Positions 1 to 12,685 of a stretch of DNA of 64,000 bases are shown here, in pieces. Position numbers and translations under genes: made by a program. Position 1 is the first letter of the stretch, and every line of letters begins with the position of its first letter. The notes below the pieces were generated by a model. That model had not been told where the DNA came from, ran no database searches, and worked only from the letters and a program-made list of their open reading frames with translations. Origin of the DNA: Isoetes taiwanensis (lineage: Eukaryota > Streptophyta > Lycopodiopsida > Isoetales > Isoetaceae); NCBI GenBank assembly GCA_021234155.1, contig JAJEKV010000328.1, forward strand, positions 248,001-312,000. The letters are read 5' to 3'.

Positions 1-980
1 GGATGCACCATTTCCACATATCCGTGGAGCCCCAACTGAGCTCGATTGCCAGAAGAGCCCCATATTCCAAGTCATCTCCTTCCTTATTTGAGTAAGTTCT
101 TGGGCTCTAATCAATTGGACTATCATTTAGTAACAAGTTTTTGATTCTGCAAATCTCTGTTTCATGCACAGATTTACAGTGAAAGATGGGTCTCAACTTT
201 GTCCGTATTGCAGTCAGCCATTTAGACGTACACTGTTTCACCTTTTAAATTCTGTTACACTAGAAAGGTTATATGGCTTCCATGTTTTGCTTCCTTGTCA
301 TTTATGAACTTTTAGTTGAGATCTGCTCTCTCATTCTGACCTGTCAACCTCATTGCTTTCCATTCTCTGCTAATGCTTCGATGGGGACGGAGCTTATACT
401 GGAACATCTATATTGAATAGTGCCATTGCAATGCAACTCCAATCTCACGATTGTTCTCCAATAAATGATCGCTATCCATCATGATATCTATTAATTGTAT
501 GGTTAAATGTTGCATGATATCTACTTGATCTGATTGTCCGCGGCAACGAGCTCACGCTGCTAGGATGCCAACTCCAAAATCGTCCCTTGTCCTACACTGG
601 CTTTAGACCTTGCTTTCAGTGATCTGTAATGACAATCAAATAATGCAGAGAATAATAGTGTTATGGGACTAAGCTTATTTATAAGGTTGATGTACATTCT
701 TGGACAATTGCGACTTTTCCATTGGGATGAGGTCATTGTTCTGCATATTAGTGTATCGACAGACTTTTCTACTCACCCACAGCCTCAAAGACAGCATTAG
801 TTTGCAAACACAAGTCAAGTAGTCACATGAACTTTTACATTTGATCATTTTCTTTAACCGTTCTTATGATCATGCTCTTCTGTTCTTATGATCATGCTCT
901 TCACTGATTATATTTTGCATCAGAAGGCATTCTGATCAAGGATCCTTTCTGTCACAGTTGAGAGAAAAGAGTTTGTAAGA
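1..980. other. Intergenic DNA, no gene recognised
   Basis: Moderately AT-rich sequence with stop codons in all frames. The only structure seen is the short tandem duplication at 860-903. It may be intronic or flanking DNA of the broken fragment that follows, but nothing shows this directly. Confidence 0.5.
860..903. repeat. 22-bp tandem duplication (2 copies)
   Basis: The 22-bp unit beginning GTTCTTATGATCATGCTCTT occurs twice head to tail, differing only in the last base. No role is inferred. Confidence 0.85.
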
Positions 981-1496
981 GATGGACCTCATTTTTCAAG
1001 CCGCACCGACTCCAAGGCGAGGACTTTGTGGTTTTGGTCAACCATCATCTCCCAACAGCAGGAATGAAGGTAAATCTCAGTCAGTGATTAAATACATGAG
1101 TCTGAAAGTTCACAGCTCATTGCAATTTTTGTGGGACTTTATCGTCCTATAGGTGTTTCATCTATTTGGCATCTTCGAGGCATTTTATTCAGTCCTGTAA
1201 GTTTGCATTTTCAGAACGTTTCCACAATTTATATTCAGTCCTTACATTTACTTTCTTTATTTCAGGGTCCTATTTATAATATACGCAAGTTCAAAACAAG
1301 TTCCAATGGACCAACCATGGCAAGGCCGACGCCTATATTGGTTCCTGGTGGTTCAACAACTTCTAATACCACAATGGTTGGTTATCCAGTCTTCCCTAAT
1401 GTTCACATGGGGAATACTTTCTCATATGCTCATGGCGAACCTCTTACTATTTCAAGAATAGATGTTGGAAACATTAGCGCTCGCACAAGCAAATAA
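981..1496 (+). pseudogene. Possible two-exon gene fragment, product unknown
   Basis: Two open stretches are separated by what looks like an intron. The first ends in an AAG/GTAAAT donor at 1069-1070. The second begins after a pyrimidine-rich TTTATTTCAG acceptor at 1266. Joined this way, the frame ending PTAGMK runs into GPIYNIRKFK and continues to a TAA at 1494-1496. The second piece is rich in Ser, Thr and Pro and has no domain I recognise. No start codon or upstream exon can be defended, and the sequence after the stop is not clearly coding. It could be the 3' end of a real gene, a decayed copy, or chance. Confidence 0.28.
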
Positions 1497-2266
1497 ATGC
1501 CGGTTATGAATCTCAAAGTAATGGGATGCCAAAAGGTTCACCTACCGTGGTGGTAGATGGCATACTGATTCTGTCCCTTTGCATATGAGTAGCACCTTTG
1601 TGCGCTCCAATTTGAAGTGGCGTAATGTCCCGCAGGGATTTCTCGCGGGGAAGGCGATGGGTTTGGCAACCTACATCTACAAGTGCTTCAACTTCATCAA
1701 CATGGAATTGCCAATACGCGACGCCTCACAAAGACGTAAAAAATGTGATTCTAGCAATGCTCGCATTTCAAGGTTTTGCCTTTTCTCGCAAACCACTCAA
1801 GGGATGAACCATCTACACGTAATGGTGGTGGGGGATCTAGTAATGATTCGGGATCTTGAATGGTGTTGAATCTATTGCGCACCTTCATTTGGAATGATGC
1901 TTAGTTTGGGTGGCCCAGTCAAGTCGCGATATGCAATCGCCACCCCGAAGAGCTGATTCATATTCTCGCACTTAGCATATCATGATTCTATTTTGAGCAT
2001 TCTATATTTAGTCACGTGGTGACATGTACATAGAACTAATAATCGAGAGGACTCCTGGATTCTTTAACCCGCCCTCGTTTTTGTTCATCATAACATGCTT
2101 AGAATGTGGGTAAGATATCCTTTAAATGTGCCTGCAATCCTTTATTCCGCAAATTGGAGTCATATCAAGAAGAGTTATGAATTTTAGATGTATCGACCAC
2201 TCAAATTGAACACCACTTTAAATTCAACGGTTTGCTAATGATTTGCCCCGCAATTAGATTTGATCA
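1497..2266. other. No gene recognised
   Basis: Short ORFs of 60-96 codons overlap here in different frames. They lack splice context, recognisable motifs or repeats, and are treated as chance. Confidence 0.5.
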
Positions 2267-2884
2267 CTACAAAGGGATAAGTCGACGTCCAACGACGCCG
2301 CTGACGTCGAAGAACGACGCCAGTCGTCGTTGTTGAACATCGACGACATCGCCGCTCAACGGCGACATCGTCGTTCGACGCCGCTCAACGACGTTTCTCG
2401 GGCGACGTGGCCGATTGGCCCTGTGTGGCATGGTATGCGCCGCCTGGCGGGCGTCGCCTGCGTGCAAAACATCGGTGAACGCCGTCGGGAACGACGCCTC
2501 CAGCCGGCGGGCACATCCGGCGTGGCTTTGCCGACATGCCGACTGGCACGCCACCGTGTTACGCCATCGTCGACATACGCCGTTGAACGACGACTAAAAA
2601 AATCTGGCGACGACCAGTCCATTGGCTTCGTGGCTTGCTGACATGCCAGGATGGCACGCCAAAGTGTCCTGCCACGTCGACATGACGCGTTAAACGACGC
2701 CTGGAATATCGACGCGTAGGGTTTGGCGCTTTTGGCGGTTTTGCCCTGGGTGGGTCGATCGCCGTCCGGCGCAAGGGGAACTACGCCATTATTGTCGAAG
2801 CGAGCGCCGCGTAAACAACGTCGTTTAAACGTTTTTTTTTTTTTTGGAAAAAAAAAAAATGTGCAAAAAATATCGACGTCGCTT
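2267..2884. repeat. CpG-dense GC-rich block at the edge of the macrosatellite
   Basis: The block begins abruptly after AT-rich DNA and is packed with CGACG, GACGTC and ACGACGCC words in both orientations. It ends in a poly(T)/poly(A) stretch (about 2831-2860) directly before the first recognisable macrosatellite unit. Because stop codons are rare in such sequence, long ORFs appear on both strands (for example 2356-2967 on the minus strand), but none shows a protein motif. It may be the remnant of a GC-rich mobile element or the flank from which the array grew; neither is proven. Confidence 0.6.
2520..2700. repeat. Diverged direct repeat (~108-bp offset)
   Basis: A segment with CGTGGCTTTGCCGACATGCC, a GGCACGCCA block, GTCGACAT and a GTTGAACGACG block (about 2520-2593) recurs at about 2628-2700 with substitutions. 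This is an old two-copy tandem repeat inside the GC-rich block. Confidence 0.6.
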
Positions 2885-5800
2885 ATCGTTTGGAATGCCA
2901 AAATTACCCTATGGACTAAGTTACCTGGCCGGGGGTTTGCAAAAATCCGACACACGCCGCCCCACATTGCAAAGATTCAACGACCACCTCCTAGGCCAAT
3001 TGACTACGAGTGTGTTGGACATAAGATAGTTTACGCCTTCTTCGAGAAGGGGTGGCCTTCTGGCCACAAAACTTGGTCCCTAGGGCAATGTCGACGCTCA
3101 GTCCATTGGCGAGCCAATCACTCTGCCCGAGGGAAAGTTGCCCATCTGGTCGCCGTGGCCTTCGAGAGGACTTTTGGGGCAAGCCGCTCGGGTGGTTTTA
3201 GGGTCGTGCGGCGGGCGGCCAACACCCCCTCACGCCAAGACGCAAAGGTCCTAGTCGAACCGACAAGGATAGAGCCCTCCAAACGTAAACCCTATGAGTT
3301 GCCGTGTTCTAGTAGGGTTTGGAATTTTGGGTGCCGAAGTTTTGGTCTTTTGCACTTGGGACGGGCCGATCACATGCAGATTGAGAACGCCGGGAAGCAA
3401 GCAAGGGAACCGACGAATGGAGTTTGGACCTGCATCTCCTCGCCAGGCGGTTAGAAGTCAAGGCCCACTTTTTGCAAGAAGCAAGACATTTAGTGAAATT
3501 GCAATTAATGCATAATATGTTGGACTTAAATTCTGATTTTTTGTCACGAAGCTTCCAAAGTCATCGCCAACATACAAGGCCAACTTTCAAAAAATTTTGG
3601 ATAAGGTTTAGATCAAATAGTTTGCAGCGGGAGGCAAACTGTTGTTGTTGGGCGTGGAGCCGCACACTTGCCAAGTCAAACAAGGCCGGGACCTTGCAAG
3701 GCCTCCCTCATTAGAGGGGAGAGTCCGAACCCTGGGGGGCGAGAGCCCAAAAAGCTTTAGAGGCAGTCTTTCACGGCAGCCGCCCACGGGGCATACGCTA
3801 AAGACCACACTCCCGGATCTCGGTTCCGTGATCCAAACCGTTGAATCCTTTGTTCCGGGAACCTGGTTAGAAGGTCAAAAAATCCAACATCCGTCCGAGA
3901 AGATATCAAATCAAGCGCCCCTCATGCAAGGGCGGTGACAGTAGAAACCAAAGTGTTTTGTCGTTCGGACATTGCGGAGGCTCGAAATGCCGATCCGACT
4001 TCGCCACATCGTCGGGAATGCCAAAATTACCCTAGGGACCAAGTTATACCTGGGTTTTGCAAAAGAAACAAACACTTACGCCCTACATTGCAAAAAGATT
4101 CAGCCCGACCACCTCCTAGGCCAATTGACTACGAGTGTGTTGCACATGATATAGTTTGGCGCTTCTTGAGAAGGGGTGGGCTTCTGGCCACAAAACTTGG
4201 TCCCTAGGGCAATGTCGGCGTTTTGAGTCCATTGGCGAGGCAGATCACGGTTGGGGAGAGGGAAGTTGCCCCGTCCGTCGCCCGTGGGGCCGCCGGAGAG
4301 GAATTTTGGGGCAAGCTGCTTCCGGGTGGTTTTAGGGTCCGTGCTCGGCGCCAACACCCCCCTCTACATCAAGACCGCAAGCAAGGTCTTAGTCAAAATC
4401 GACAAGGATAGAGCCTCAAACGTAAAATACATGAGTTGCCGTGTTCTAGGGGGTTTGCATTTTGGTGCGAGTTTTGGTCTTTTGCACTTGGGGGGCGTGG
4501 CGATCACAAGTTGAACGCCTTGCGAAGCAAGGGGAACTGACGGAATGGAGTTTGGACCTGTACTCCTCCCGTTGTGGCGGTTAGAAGTCAAAGGGCCGCT
4601 TTTTGCGATAGCAAGAAATTCGTAAATTCGTAATTAATGCATAATGCGGACTTAAATTCTGATTTTTGTCAGCTAGCTTCCTAAGTCATCGCCAACATCT
4701 GAGACCAACTTTCAAAAATTTTGGATAAGGTTTAGATCAAATAGTTTGCATTAGAACAGTCAGACTGGCTTTGTTGTTGGGCAGCCGAGGTGGCACACTT
4801 GCCCAAGTCAAACAAGGCGGGACCTTGCAAGGCCTCCTCATTAGAGGGGAGAGTCCAGAACCCGGGAGGCGAGCCCCAAAAAGCTTCTCGAGGCGAGCCT
4901 TTCCAGCGGCTTCAGCCGTATGGCTAAAGACCACATTCAGGATCTCGGTTCCCCATATCCGGCCGTTGAATCCTTTGTTCAAGGAACCTGGTTCGAGAAG
5001 GTCAAAAATCCAACATCCGTCCAGGAGAACATATCAAGCGCGAAGCGTCCCCGGGCGATAGTGTAGAAACCAAAGTGTTTTGTCGTTCCGGACATTGCGG
5101 AGGCTCGAGAAATGCCGATCCGACTTAGCCACATCGTGGGAATGCCAAAATTAACCCTAGGGACCAAGTTATACGGTCGGTTTTGCAAAAGAAACAAACA
5201 CTTACGCCCTACATTGCGATTATTGACCACCTCCTAGGCCAATTGACTACGAGTGTGTTGCACATGACATAGTTTGGCTTCTTGAGAAGGGGTGGGCTTC
5301 TGCCCACAAAACTTGGTCCCTAGGGCAATGTCGGCGTTTTGAGTCCATTGGCAGAGCCGGAGATCGAGTTCGGGAGGGGAAGTTGCCCGTCGTCGCCGAG
5401 GGCCTTTGGGAGAGGAATTTTGGGGCAAGCTACTTCCGGGTGGTTTTAGGGTCCGGTGCTCGGCGTCAACACCCCCCTCTACATCAAGACACGGCGCCAA
5501 GGTCTTAGTCAAATCGACAATGATAGAGCCTCGGCGTAAACCCTATGAGTTGCGGGTTCTAGCGGGGTTTGCATTTTGGGTCCGAAGTTTTGGCCTTTTG
5601 CACTTGGGATGTGGCGATCACATGCAGTTGAACGCGAAGCAAGGGGGCCCTGACGGAATGGAGTTTGGACTGTACTCCTCCCGTTGTGGCGGTTAGGAAG
5701 GAAGGAAGGAAGTCAAGGGCTGCGGTAGCAAGACATTAAGTAAAATTCATAATTAATGCATAGTCACCGGACTTAAATTCTGATTTTTTGCCAGCTAGCT

Positions 5801-6364
5801 TCCCAAGTCATAAGCCAACATCTACAGGCCAACTTTCAAAAAATTTTGGATAAGGTTTAGATCAAATAGTTTGCATTAGAGCGGTCAGGGCAGCTTTGTT
5901 GTTGGGCGGCCGAAACTGGCACACTTGCCCAAGTCAAACAAGGCGAGGGACCTTGCAAGGCCTCCCTCATTAGAGGGGAGAGTCCGAACCCGAGGCGAGC
6001 CCCAAAAGCTTCCGAGGCAGCCTTTCTGGCGGCTCACGGGGCGTATGCTAAAGACCACACTCCCGGATCTCGGTTCCCATATCCAACCGTTGAATCCTTT
6101 GTTCAAGGAACCTGGTTCGAGAAGGTCCAAAAATCCAACATCCGTCGGAGAACATATCAAAGCTATGCGAAGCGTCTAGCGGCGGCGGTGTAGAAACCAA
6201 AGTGTTTTGTCGTTCGGACATTGCGGAGGCTCGAAATGGCGATTCGACTTCGCCACATCGTCGGGAATGCCAAAATTACCAAGAGGGACCAAGTTACACG
6301 ATGCGGTTTGCAAAAAAAAAAGACTTACGCCCTACATTTGCGGTATTGTGCCCACCTCCTAGGC

Positions 6365-9300
6365 CAATTGACTACGAGTGTGTGTTGCACATGACATAGT
6401 TTTGGCTTCTTAGCCGAGAAGGGGTGGGCTTCAGGCCACAAAACTTGGTCCCTAGGGCAATCTCGATGTTACGAGTCCATTGGCGAGGCGGATCACGGTT
6501 CGGAGAGGGGAAGTTGCCCGTCGTCGCCGAGGGCCTTTGGGAGTGGACTTTTGGGGCAAGCTACTTAGGGTGGGTTTTGGGTCCGTGCTGCAGCGTCAAC
6601 ACCCTCCCTCTACATCAAGACCGGCGCCAAGGTCCTAGTCGAATCGACAAGGATAGAGCCTCCGGCGTAAACCCTATGAGTTGCCGAGGTTCTAGCAAGG
6701 GGGTTTTGCATTTTGGGTGCCGAAGTTTTGGTCTTTTGCACTTGGGACGTGGCGATCACATGCAGTTGAGAAACGAAGCAAGGGGCGGCGGCGGAATGGA
6801 GTTTGGACACATACTCCTCCGTATTGGCGGTTAGAAGTCAAGGGCGCTTTGGAATTAACAAGACATTACCGTAAATTAAGTAATTAATGCATAGTATGGA
6901 CTTAAATTCTGATTTTTTGCCAGCTAGCGTCCCTAAGTCGTCGCCAACATACGGGCCAACTTTCAAAAAATTTTGGATAAGGTTTAGATCAAATAGTTTG
7001 CATTAGAGCGGTCAGAGACGACTGTTGTTGGGCAGCCGAGCTAGCACACTTGCCCAAGTCAAACAAGGCCAGGACCTTGCAAGGCCTCCTCATTAGAGGG
7101 AGAGTCCAGAACCCGGGGAGGCAGGCCCCCAAAAGCTTTAGAGGCAGCCCTTTCACGGCGGCGCTCCGTGGGTGTAATGCTAAAGACCACACTCCGGATC
7201 TCGGTTCCGTATCCGGCCGTTGAATTCTTTGTTCAAGGAACTGGTTGAGAAGGTCCAAAAAATCCAACATCCGTCCAGGAGAACATATCAAACCCATGAA
7301 GTGTCTGCGAGGCGGCGGTGTAGAAACCAAAGTGTTTTGTCGTTCGGGACATTGCGGAGGTCTCGAAATGGCGCGATCGACTTTGCCACATCGTCAGGAA
7401 TGCTAAAATTACCCCCTAGGGACCAAGTTACGGTCGGTTTTGCAAAGAAAAAACACTTCGCCCTACATTTGCGGTATTGGCAGCCACCTCTAGGCCAATT
7501 GACTACGAGTGTGTTGCACATGAAATAGTTTGGCTTCTTCCGAGAAGGGGTGGGCTTACGGCCACAAAACTTGGTCCCTAGGGCAATGTCGGCGTTATGG
7601 AGTCCATTGGCGAGGCATAGATCAAGGGGTTCGGAGAGGGAAGTTGCCCGTCCGTCGCCGAGGGCCTTCGGGGAGAGGACTTTTGGGGCAAAGCTGCTTC
7701 GGGTGGTTTTAGGGTCCGTGCTTTCGGCGTCAACACCCCCCCCCCCACGTCAAGACACGGTGCAAGGTCCTAGTTCAATCGACAAGGATAGAGCCTCAAA
7801 ATGTAAACCCTAAGTTGCCCCAGGTTCGCGAGGGTTTTGCGTTATGAGTTAGTCTTTTACACACCGGGGCGACGGGTTCTATGCAGTTGAGGGGTTTGCG
7901 TTTTGGGAATGGAGTTTGGACACTGTACTCCTCCCGTTGTGGCGGTTAGAAGTCAATGGCGCTTTTGGAATTAGCAAGACATTAAGTAAATTCGTAATTA
8001 ATGCATATGCGGACTTAAATTCTGATTTTTTTTGTCGGCTATCTTCCTAAGTCATCGCCAACATACAGGCCAACTTTCAAAGATTTTGAATAAGGTTTAG
8101 ATCAAATAGTTTGCATTAGAAGCGGTGCAGTGCACTTTGTTGTTGGGCAGCCGAGGCAGCACACTTGCCCAAGTCAAACAAGGCGAGGACCTTGCAAGGC
8201 CTCCTCATTAGAGGGAGAGTCCAGAACCCGAGAGGCCGAGCCCCAAAAAGCTTCGAGGCAGCCTTTCACGGCTCGGCGCCGGGGCGTGACGCTAAAGACC
8301 ACACTCGGAACTCGGTTCCCCTATCAGGCAGTTGAATCCTTTGTTCAGGGAACCTGGTCCCGAGAAAGGTCAAAAAATCCAACATCCGTCAGGAGAACAT
8401 ATCAAACCGCTGAAGCGTCTACGAGGCGGCGGTGTAGAAACCAAAGTGTTTTGTCGTTTGGGACATTGCGAGAGGCTCGAAATGGTGATTCGACTTCGCC
8501 ACATCGTCCAGGAATGCCAAAATTACCCTAGGGACCAAGTTACCGCGATCGGTTTTGCAAAAAAAAAAACACTTACGCCCTACATTGCGGTGATTCAGCT
8601 GACCACCTCCTAGGCCAATTGACTAGGAGTGTGTTGCCACATTAGATAGTTTGGCTTCTTTGAGAAGGGGTGGGCTTACGGCCACAAAACTTGGTCCCTA
8701 GGGCAATGTCGGCGTTCCCGAGTCCATTGGCGAGGCGGATCACGGGTTCGGAGAGGGGAAGTTGCCCGTCCGTCGTCGGGGCCGGAGAGGACTTTGGGGA
8801 AAAGCTGCTTCCGGGTGGTTTTAGGGTCCGTGCTCAAGCGTCAACACCCCCCTCTACATCAAGACACGGCGCAAAGGTCCTAGTCGAATCGACAAGGATA
8901 GAGCCTCCAAATGTAAACCCTATGAGTTGCGAGGTTCTAGCGGGGGTTTGCGTTTTGGGTCTTTGAAGTTTTGGTCTTTTGCACTTGGGGCGTGGCGATG
9001 ACATGCGATTGAGAACCGAAGCAAGGGGGCGGCGGAATGGAGTTTGGACATGTACTCCTCCGTTGTGGCGGTTAGAAGTCAAGGGCAGCTTTTGCGGTAG
9101 CAAGACATTAATTCGTAAATTTGTAATTGAATGCATAGTATGGACTTAAATTCTGATTTTTTTGTCGGCTAGCTTCCTAAGTCATCGCCAACATACATGC
9201 CAACTTTCAAAAATTTTGGATAAGGTTTAGATCAAATAGTTTGCCTTAGAGCGGTCAGGGCAGACTGTTGTTGGGCAGGTGAAGGTGGCACACTTGCCCA

Positions 9301-9746
9301 AGTCAAACAAGGCCGGGGACCTTGCAAGGCCTCCCTCATTAGAGGGGAGAGTCGAGAACCCGGGCCCGAGCCCCAAAAAGCTCCCGAGGCAGCCTTTCTG
9401 GCGGCGCTCCGCCACGGGATGCGCTAAAGACCACACTCGGGATCTCGGTTTCGTGTATCCAGACCATTGAATCCTTTGTTCAAGGAACACTGGTTAGAAG
9501 CGTCCAAAAAAATCCAACATCCGTCACGGGAGAACATATCAAACCGCTTGGCGTCTAGCGAGGCGGCGATTGTAGAAACCAAAGTGTTTTGTCGTTGGGA
9601 CATTGCGGAGGCTCGAAATGGCGATTCGACCAGCCACATCGTCAGGAATGCCAAAAATTACCCTAGGGACCAAGTTACGCGGTCGGTTTTGCAAAAAAAG
9701 AAACACTTCGCCCTACATTGCGGTATCGGCTGACCACCTCCTAGGC
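6365..9746. repeat. Higher-order block I: macrosatellite units 4-5-6
   Basis: Unit 4 shares private variants with unit 7: CAATCTCGA before the GTCCATTGGCG block, GGGAGTGGACTTTTGGGG, GAATGCTAAAA, and GAATTCTTTG in place of GAATCCTTTG. Unit 5 shares with unit 8 CATGAAATAG, GGTCCTAGTTCAATC and a (G/A)TGCAGT(G/A)CACTTTG variant. Unit 6 shares with unit 9 GACTAGGAGTG, GTGGCGATGACAT and the GGTGGAAGG-type variant near its end. Each pair is three units apart. The block is therefore one period (~3.38 kb) of a trimeric higher-order repeat. Confidence 0.75.
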
Positions 9747-12685
9747 CAATTGACTACGAGTGTGTTGCACATGACATGTTTGGCTTCTTCGAGAAAGGGG
9801 TGGGCCGCCCACAAAACTTGGTCCCTAAGGGCAATCTCGACGTTCGAGTCCATTGGCGAGGCGGATCCGCGGTTGGGAGGGGAAGTTGCCGTCCGTCGCC
9901 CGGGGGCCTTTGGGAGTGGACTTTTGGGGCAAAGCTACTTCGGGTGGTTTTAGGGTCCGTGCTCTGGCGTCAACACCCCCCCTCTACATCAAGACACGCG
10001 CCAAGGTCCTAGTCGAATCGACAAGGATAGAGCCTCGGCGTAAACCCTATGAGTTGCGGGTTCTAGCGGGGTTTGCATTTTGGGTGCCAGTTTTGACCTT
10101 TTGCACTTGGGATGTGGCCGATCACATGCAGTTGAGAACGCCTTGTGAAGCAAGGGAACTGGCGGAATGGAGTTTGGACTGTACTCCTCCCGTTGTGGCA
10201 GTTAGAAGTCAAGGGCCGCTTTTGCAGTAGCAAGACATTCGTAAATTCATAATTAATGCATAGTACGGACTTAAATTCTGATTTTTTGCCAGCTAGCTTC
10301 CCAAGTCATCGCCAACATACAGGCCAACTTTCAAAAATTTTGGATAAGGTTTAGATCAAATAGTTTGCATTAGAACGGTCCGGGCAGCCTGTTGTTGGGC
10401 AGCCGAGCTGGCACACTTGCCCAAGTCAAACAAGGCCAGGACCTTGCAAGGCCTCCTCATTAGAGGGGAGAGTCCGAACCCCAGGAGGCGAGCCCCAAAA
10501 AGCTTCCCGAGGCGACCTTTCACGGCGGCACTCCGCCCAGGGGAATGCGCTAAAGACCACACTCCCGGATCTCGGTTCCCGTATCCGACCGTTGAATTCT
10601 TTGTTCAAGGAACCTGGTTTGAGAAGGTCCAAAAAAACCCAACATCCGTCCAGGAGAACATATCAAACCTTGGTGTCTAGGCGACGGTGTAGAAACCAAA
10701 GTGTTTTGTCGTTCCGGACATGCGGGAGGCTCGAAATGGCGATTCGACTTCGCCACATCGTCCGGAATGCTAAAAATTACGCTAGGGACCAAGTTACACA
10801 GTCAGTTTTGGAAAAAGAAAAACACTTACGCCCTACATTTGCGGTATTCCTTGACCACCTCCTAGGCCAATTGACTACGAGTGTGTTGCACATGAAATAG
10901 TTTGGCGCTTCTTAGAAAGGGGTGGGCTTACGGCCACAAAACTTGGTCCCTAGGGCAATGTCGGCGTTACGAGTCCATTGGCGAGAGCGGATCACGGTTC
11001 AGGAGGGAAGTTGCCCGTCGTCGCCCGGGGAGCCGGGGAGAGGACTTTTGGGGCAAAATTTGCTTCAGGGTGGTTTTAGGGTCCGTGCTCGGCGTCAACA
11101 CCCCCCTCTACGTCAAGACACGTTGCAAGGTCCTAGTTCAATCTCGACAAGGATAGAGCCTCAAGCGTAAACCCTATGAGTTGCGAGGGTTCTAGCGGGG
11201 TTTGCGTTTTGGGTGCCGAGTTTTGGTCTTTGCACTTGGGGCGTGGCTGATCACATGCAGATTGAGAACGCTGAAGCAAGGGGAACTGGCGGAATGGAGT
11301 TTGGACCTGTACTCCTCCGTTGTGGCGGTTAGAAGTCAATGGCCGCTTTTGCGTAGCAAGACATTCGTAAATTCGTAATTAATGCATCGTACGGACTTAA
11401 ATTCTGATTTTTTGTCACTAGCTTCCTAAGTCATCGCCAACATACTGAGGCCAACTTTCAAAAAATTTTGAATAAGGTTTACATCAAATAGTTTGCATTA
11501 GAGCGATGCAGTACACTTTGTTGTTGGGCAGCAGTGGGCACACTTGCCCAAGTCAAACAAGGCCGGGACCTTGCAAGGCCTCCTCATTAGAGGGGAGAGT
11601 CAGAACCCGGAGGCGAGCCCCAAAAAGCTTCCCGAGGCGCCTTTCCCGGCGGCTTCCGGCCGGGGGGCACGCTAAAGACCACACTCGGGATCACCGGTTC
11701 CCCTATCCGACCGTTGAATCCTTTGTTCAAGGAACTGGTTCGGAGAAGGTCCAAAAATCCAACATCCGTCGGAGAACATATCAAACCGTGGCGTCTGCGA
11801 GGCGGCAGTGTAGAAACCAAAGTGTTTGTCGTTCGGACATTGCGGAAACTCGAAATGGCGACATTCGACTTACGCCACATCGTCAGGAATGCCAAAATTA
11901 CCCTAGGGACCAAGTTACGGTCGGGTTTGCAAAAGAAAGAAACACTACGCCCTACATTTGCGGTATTCAGTGACCACCTCCTAGCCCAATTGACTAGGAG
12001 TGTGTTGCACATAGATGGTTTGGCGCTTCTTGAGAAGGGGTGGGCTTACGGCCACAAAACTTGGTCCCTAGGGCAATGTCGGCGTTAAAGAGTCCATTGG
12101 CGTGAGAGCGAGATCCACGATGACGGGAGAGGGAAAATTGACCGTCCATCGCCCGGAGCCTTGGGGAGAGACTTTTGGGGCAAAAAGCTGCCAGGGTGGT
12201 TTTAGGGTCCGTGCTCTGGCGTCAACACCCTCCCTCTACGTCCCGAATCGACAAGGATAGAGCCTCGAAATGTAAACCCTATGAGTTGCGAGGTTCTAGC
12301 GGGGGTTTTGCGTTTTTGGAGTCTTGAGTTTTGGTCTTTGCACTTGGGGCGTGGCGATGACATCTTGATTGAGAACGAAGCAAGGAAGCCCGGCGGAATG
12401 GAGTTTGGACTGTACTCCTCCGTTGTGGCGGTTAGAAGTCAAGGGTCGCTTTTGCTTGTTAGCAAGACATTCGTAAATTTGTAATTAATGCATAGTACGG
12501 ACTTAAATTCTGATTTTTTGTCAGCTAGCTTCCTAAGTCATCGCCAACATACATGCCAACTTTCAAAAATTTTGGATAAGGTTTAGATCAAATAGTTTGC
12601 ATTAGAAGCGGTCGGGCGACTGTTGTTGGGCGGTGGAAGGCGGCACACTTGCCCAAGTCAAACAAGGCCAGGACCTTGCAAGGCC
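9747..12685. repeat. Higher-order block II: macrosatellite units 7-8-9 (truncated)
   Basis: This is the second copy of the trimeric block, matching units 4-6 in order at the private variants listed for block I. It is cut off at 12685, about 440 bp before the period would close, where unrelated DNA begins. Units 1-3 show no comparable pairing by eye. Confidence 0.72.

Larger units (their letters stand above)
2885..12685. repeat. Macrosatellite array, ~1.125-kb unit, about 8.7 copies
   Basis: The landmark CAATTGACTACGAGTGTGTTG (or a one-base variant) starts at 2997, 4122, 5240, 6365, 7496, 8616, 9747, 10868 and 11997. The spacing is 1118-1131 bp. Each unit alternates GC-rich stretches (for example around GGTCCCTAGGGCAATGTCG and GAGAGTCC) with an AT-rich segment (TAATTAATGCATA through TTTTGGATAAGGTTTAGATC). 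All units are head to tail. The array starts inside a unit at about 2885 and stops inside a unit at 12685. Copies differ mostly by 1-4 base indels in G/C-rich words. The many ORFs of 60-140 codons on both strands are not conserved in frame between copies, so the unit is not coding. Confidence 0.95.

Noticed and set aside
2356..2967. 203-codon minus-strand ORF in the GC-rich block
   Set aside because: It overlaps other ORFs on both strands in a CpG-dense, stop-poor sequence, crosses the homopolymer tract, and has no motif.
2885..12685. Dozens of ORFs of 60-155 codons on both strands, some with similar peptides from unit to unit
   Set aside because: They follow the 1.125-kb period and change frame through indels between copies. 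No frame is conserved across units, so they are by-products of a GC-rich satellite.
2885..12685. Ribosomal DNA intergenic spacer repeats
   Set aside because: No 18S, 5.8S or 25S rRNA sequence or recognisable rDNA promoter occurs in the window.
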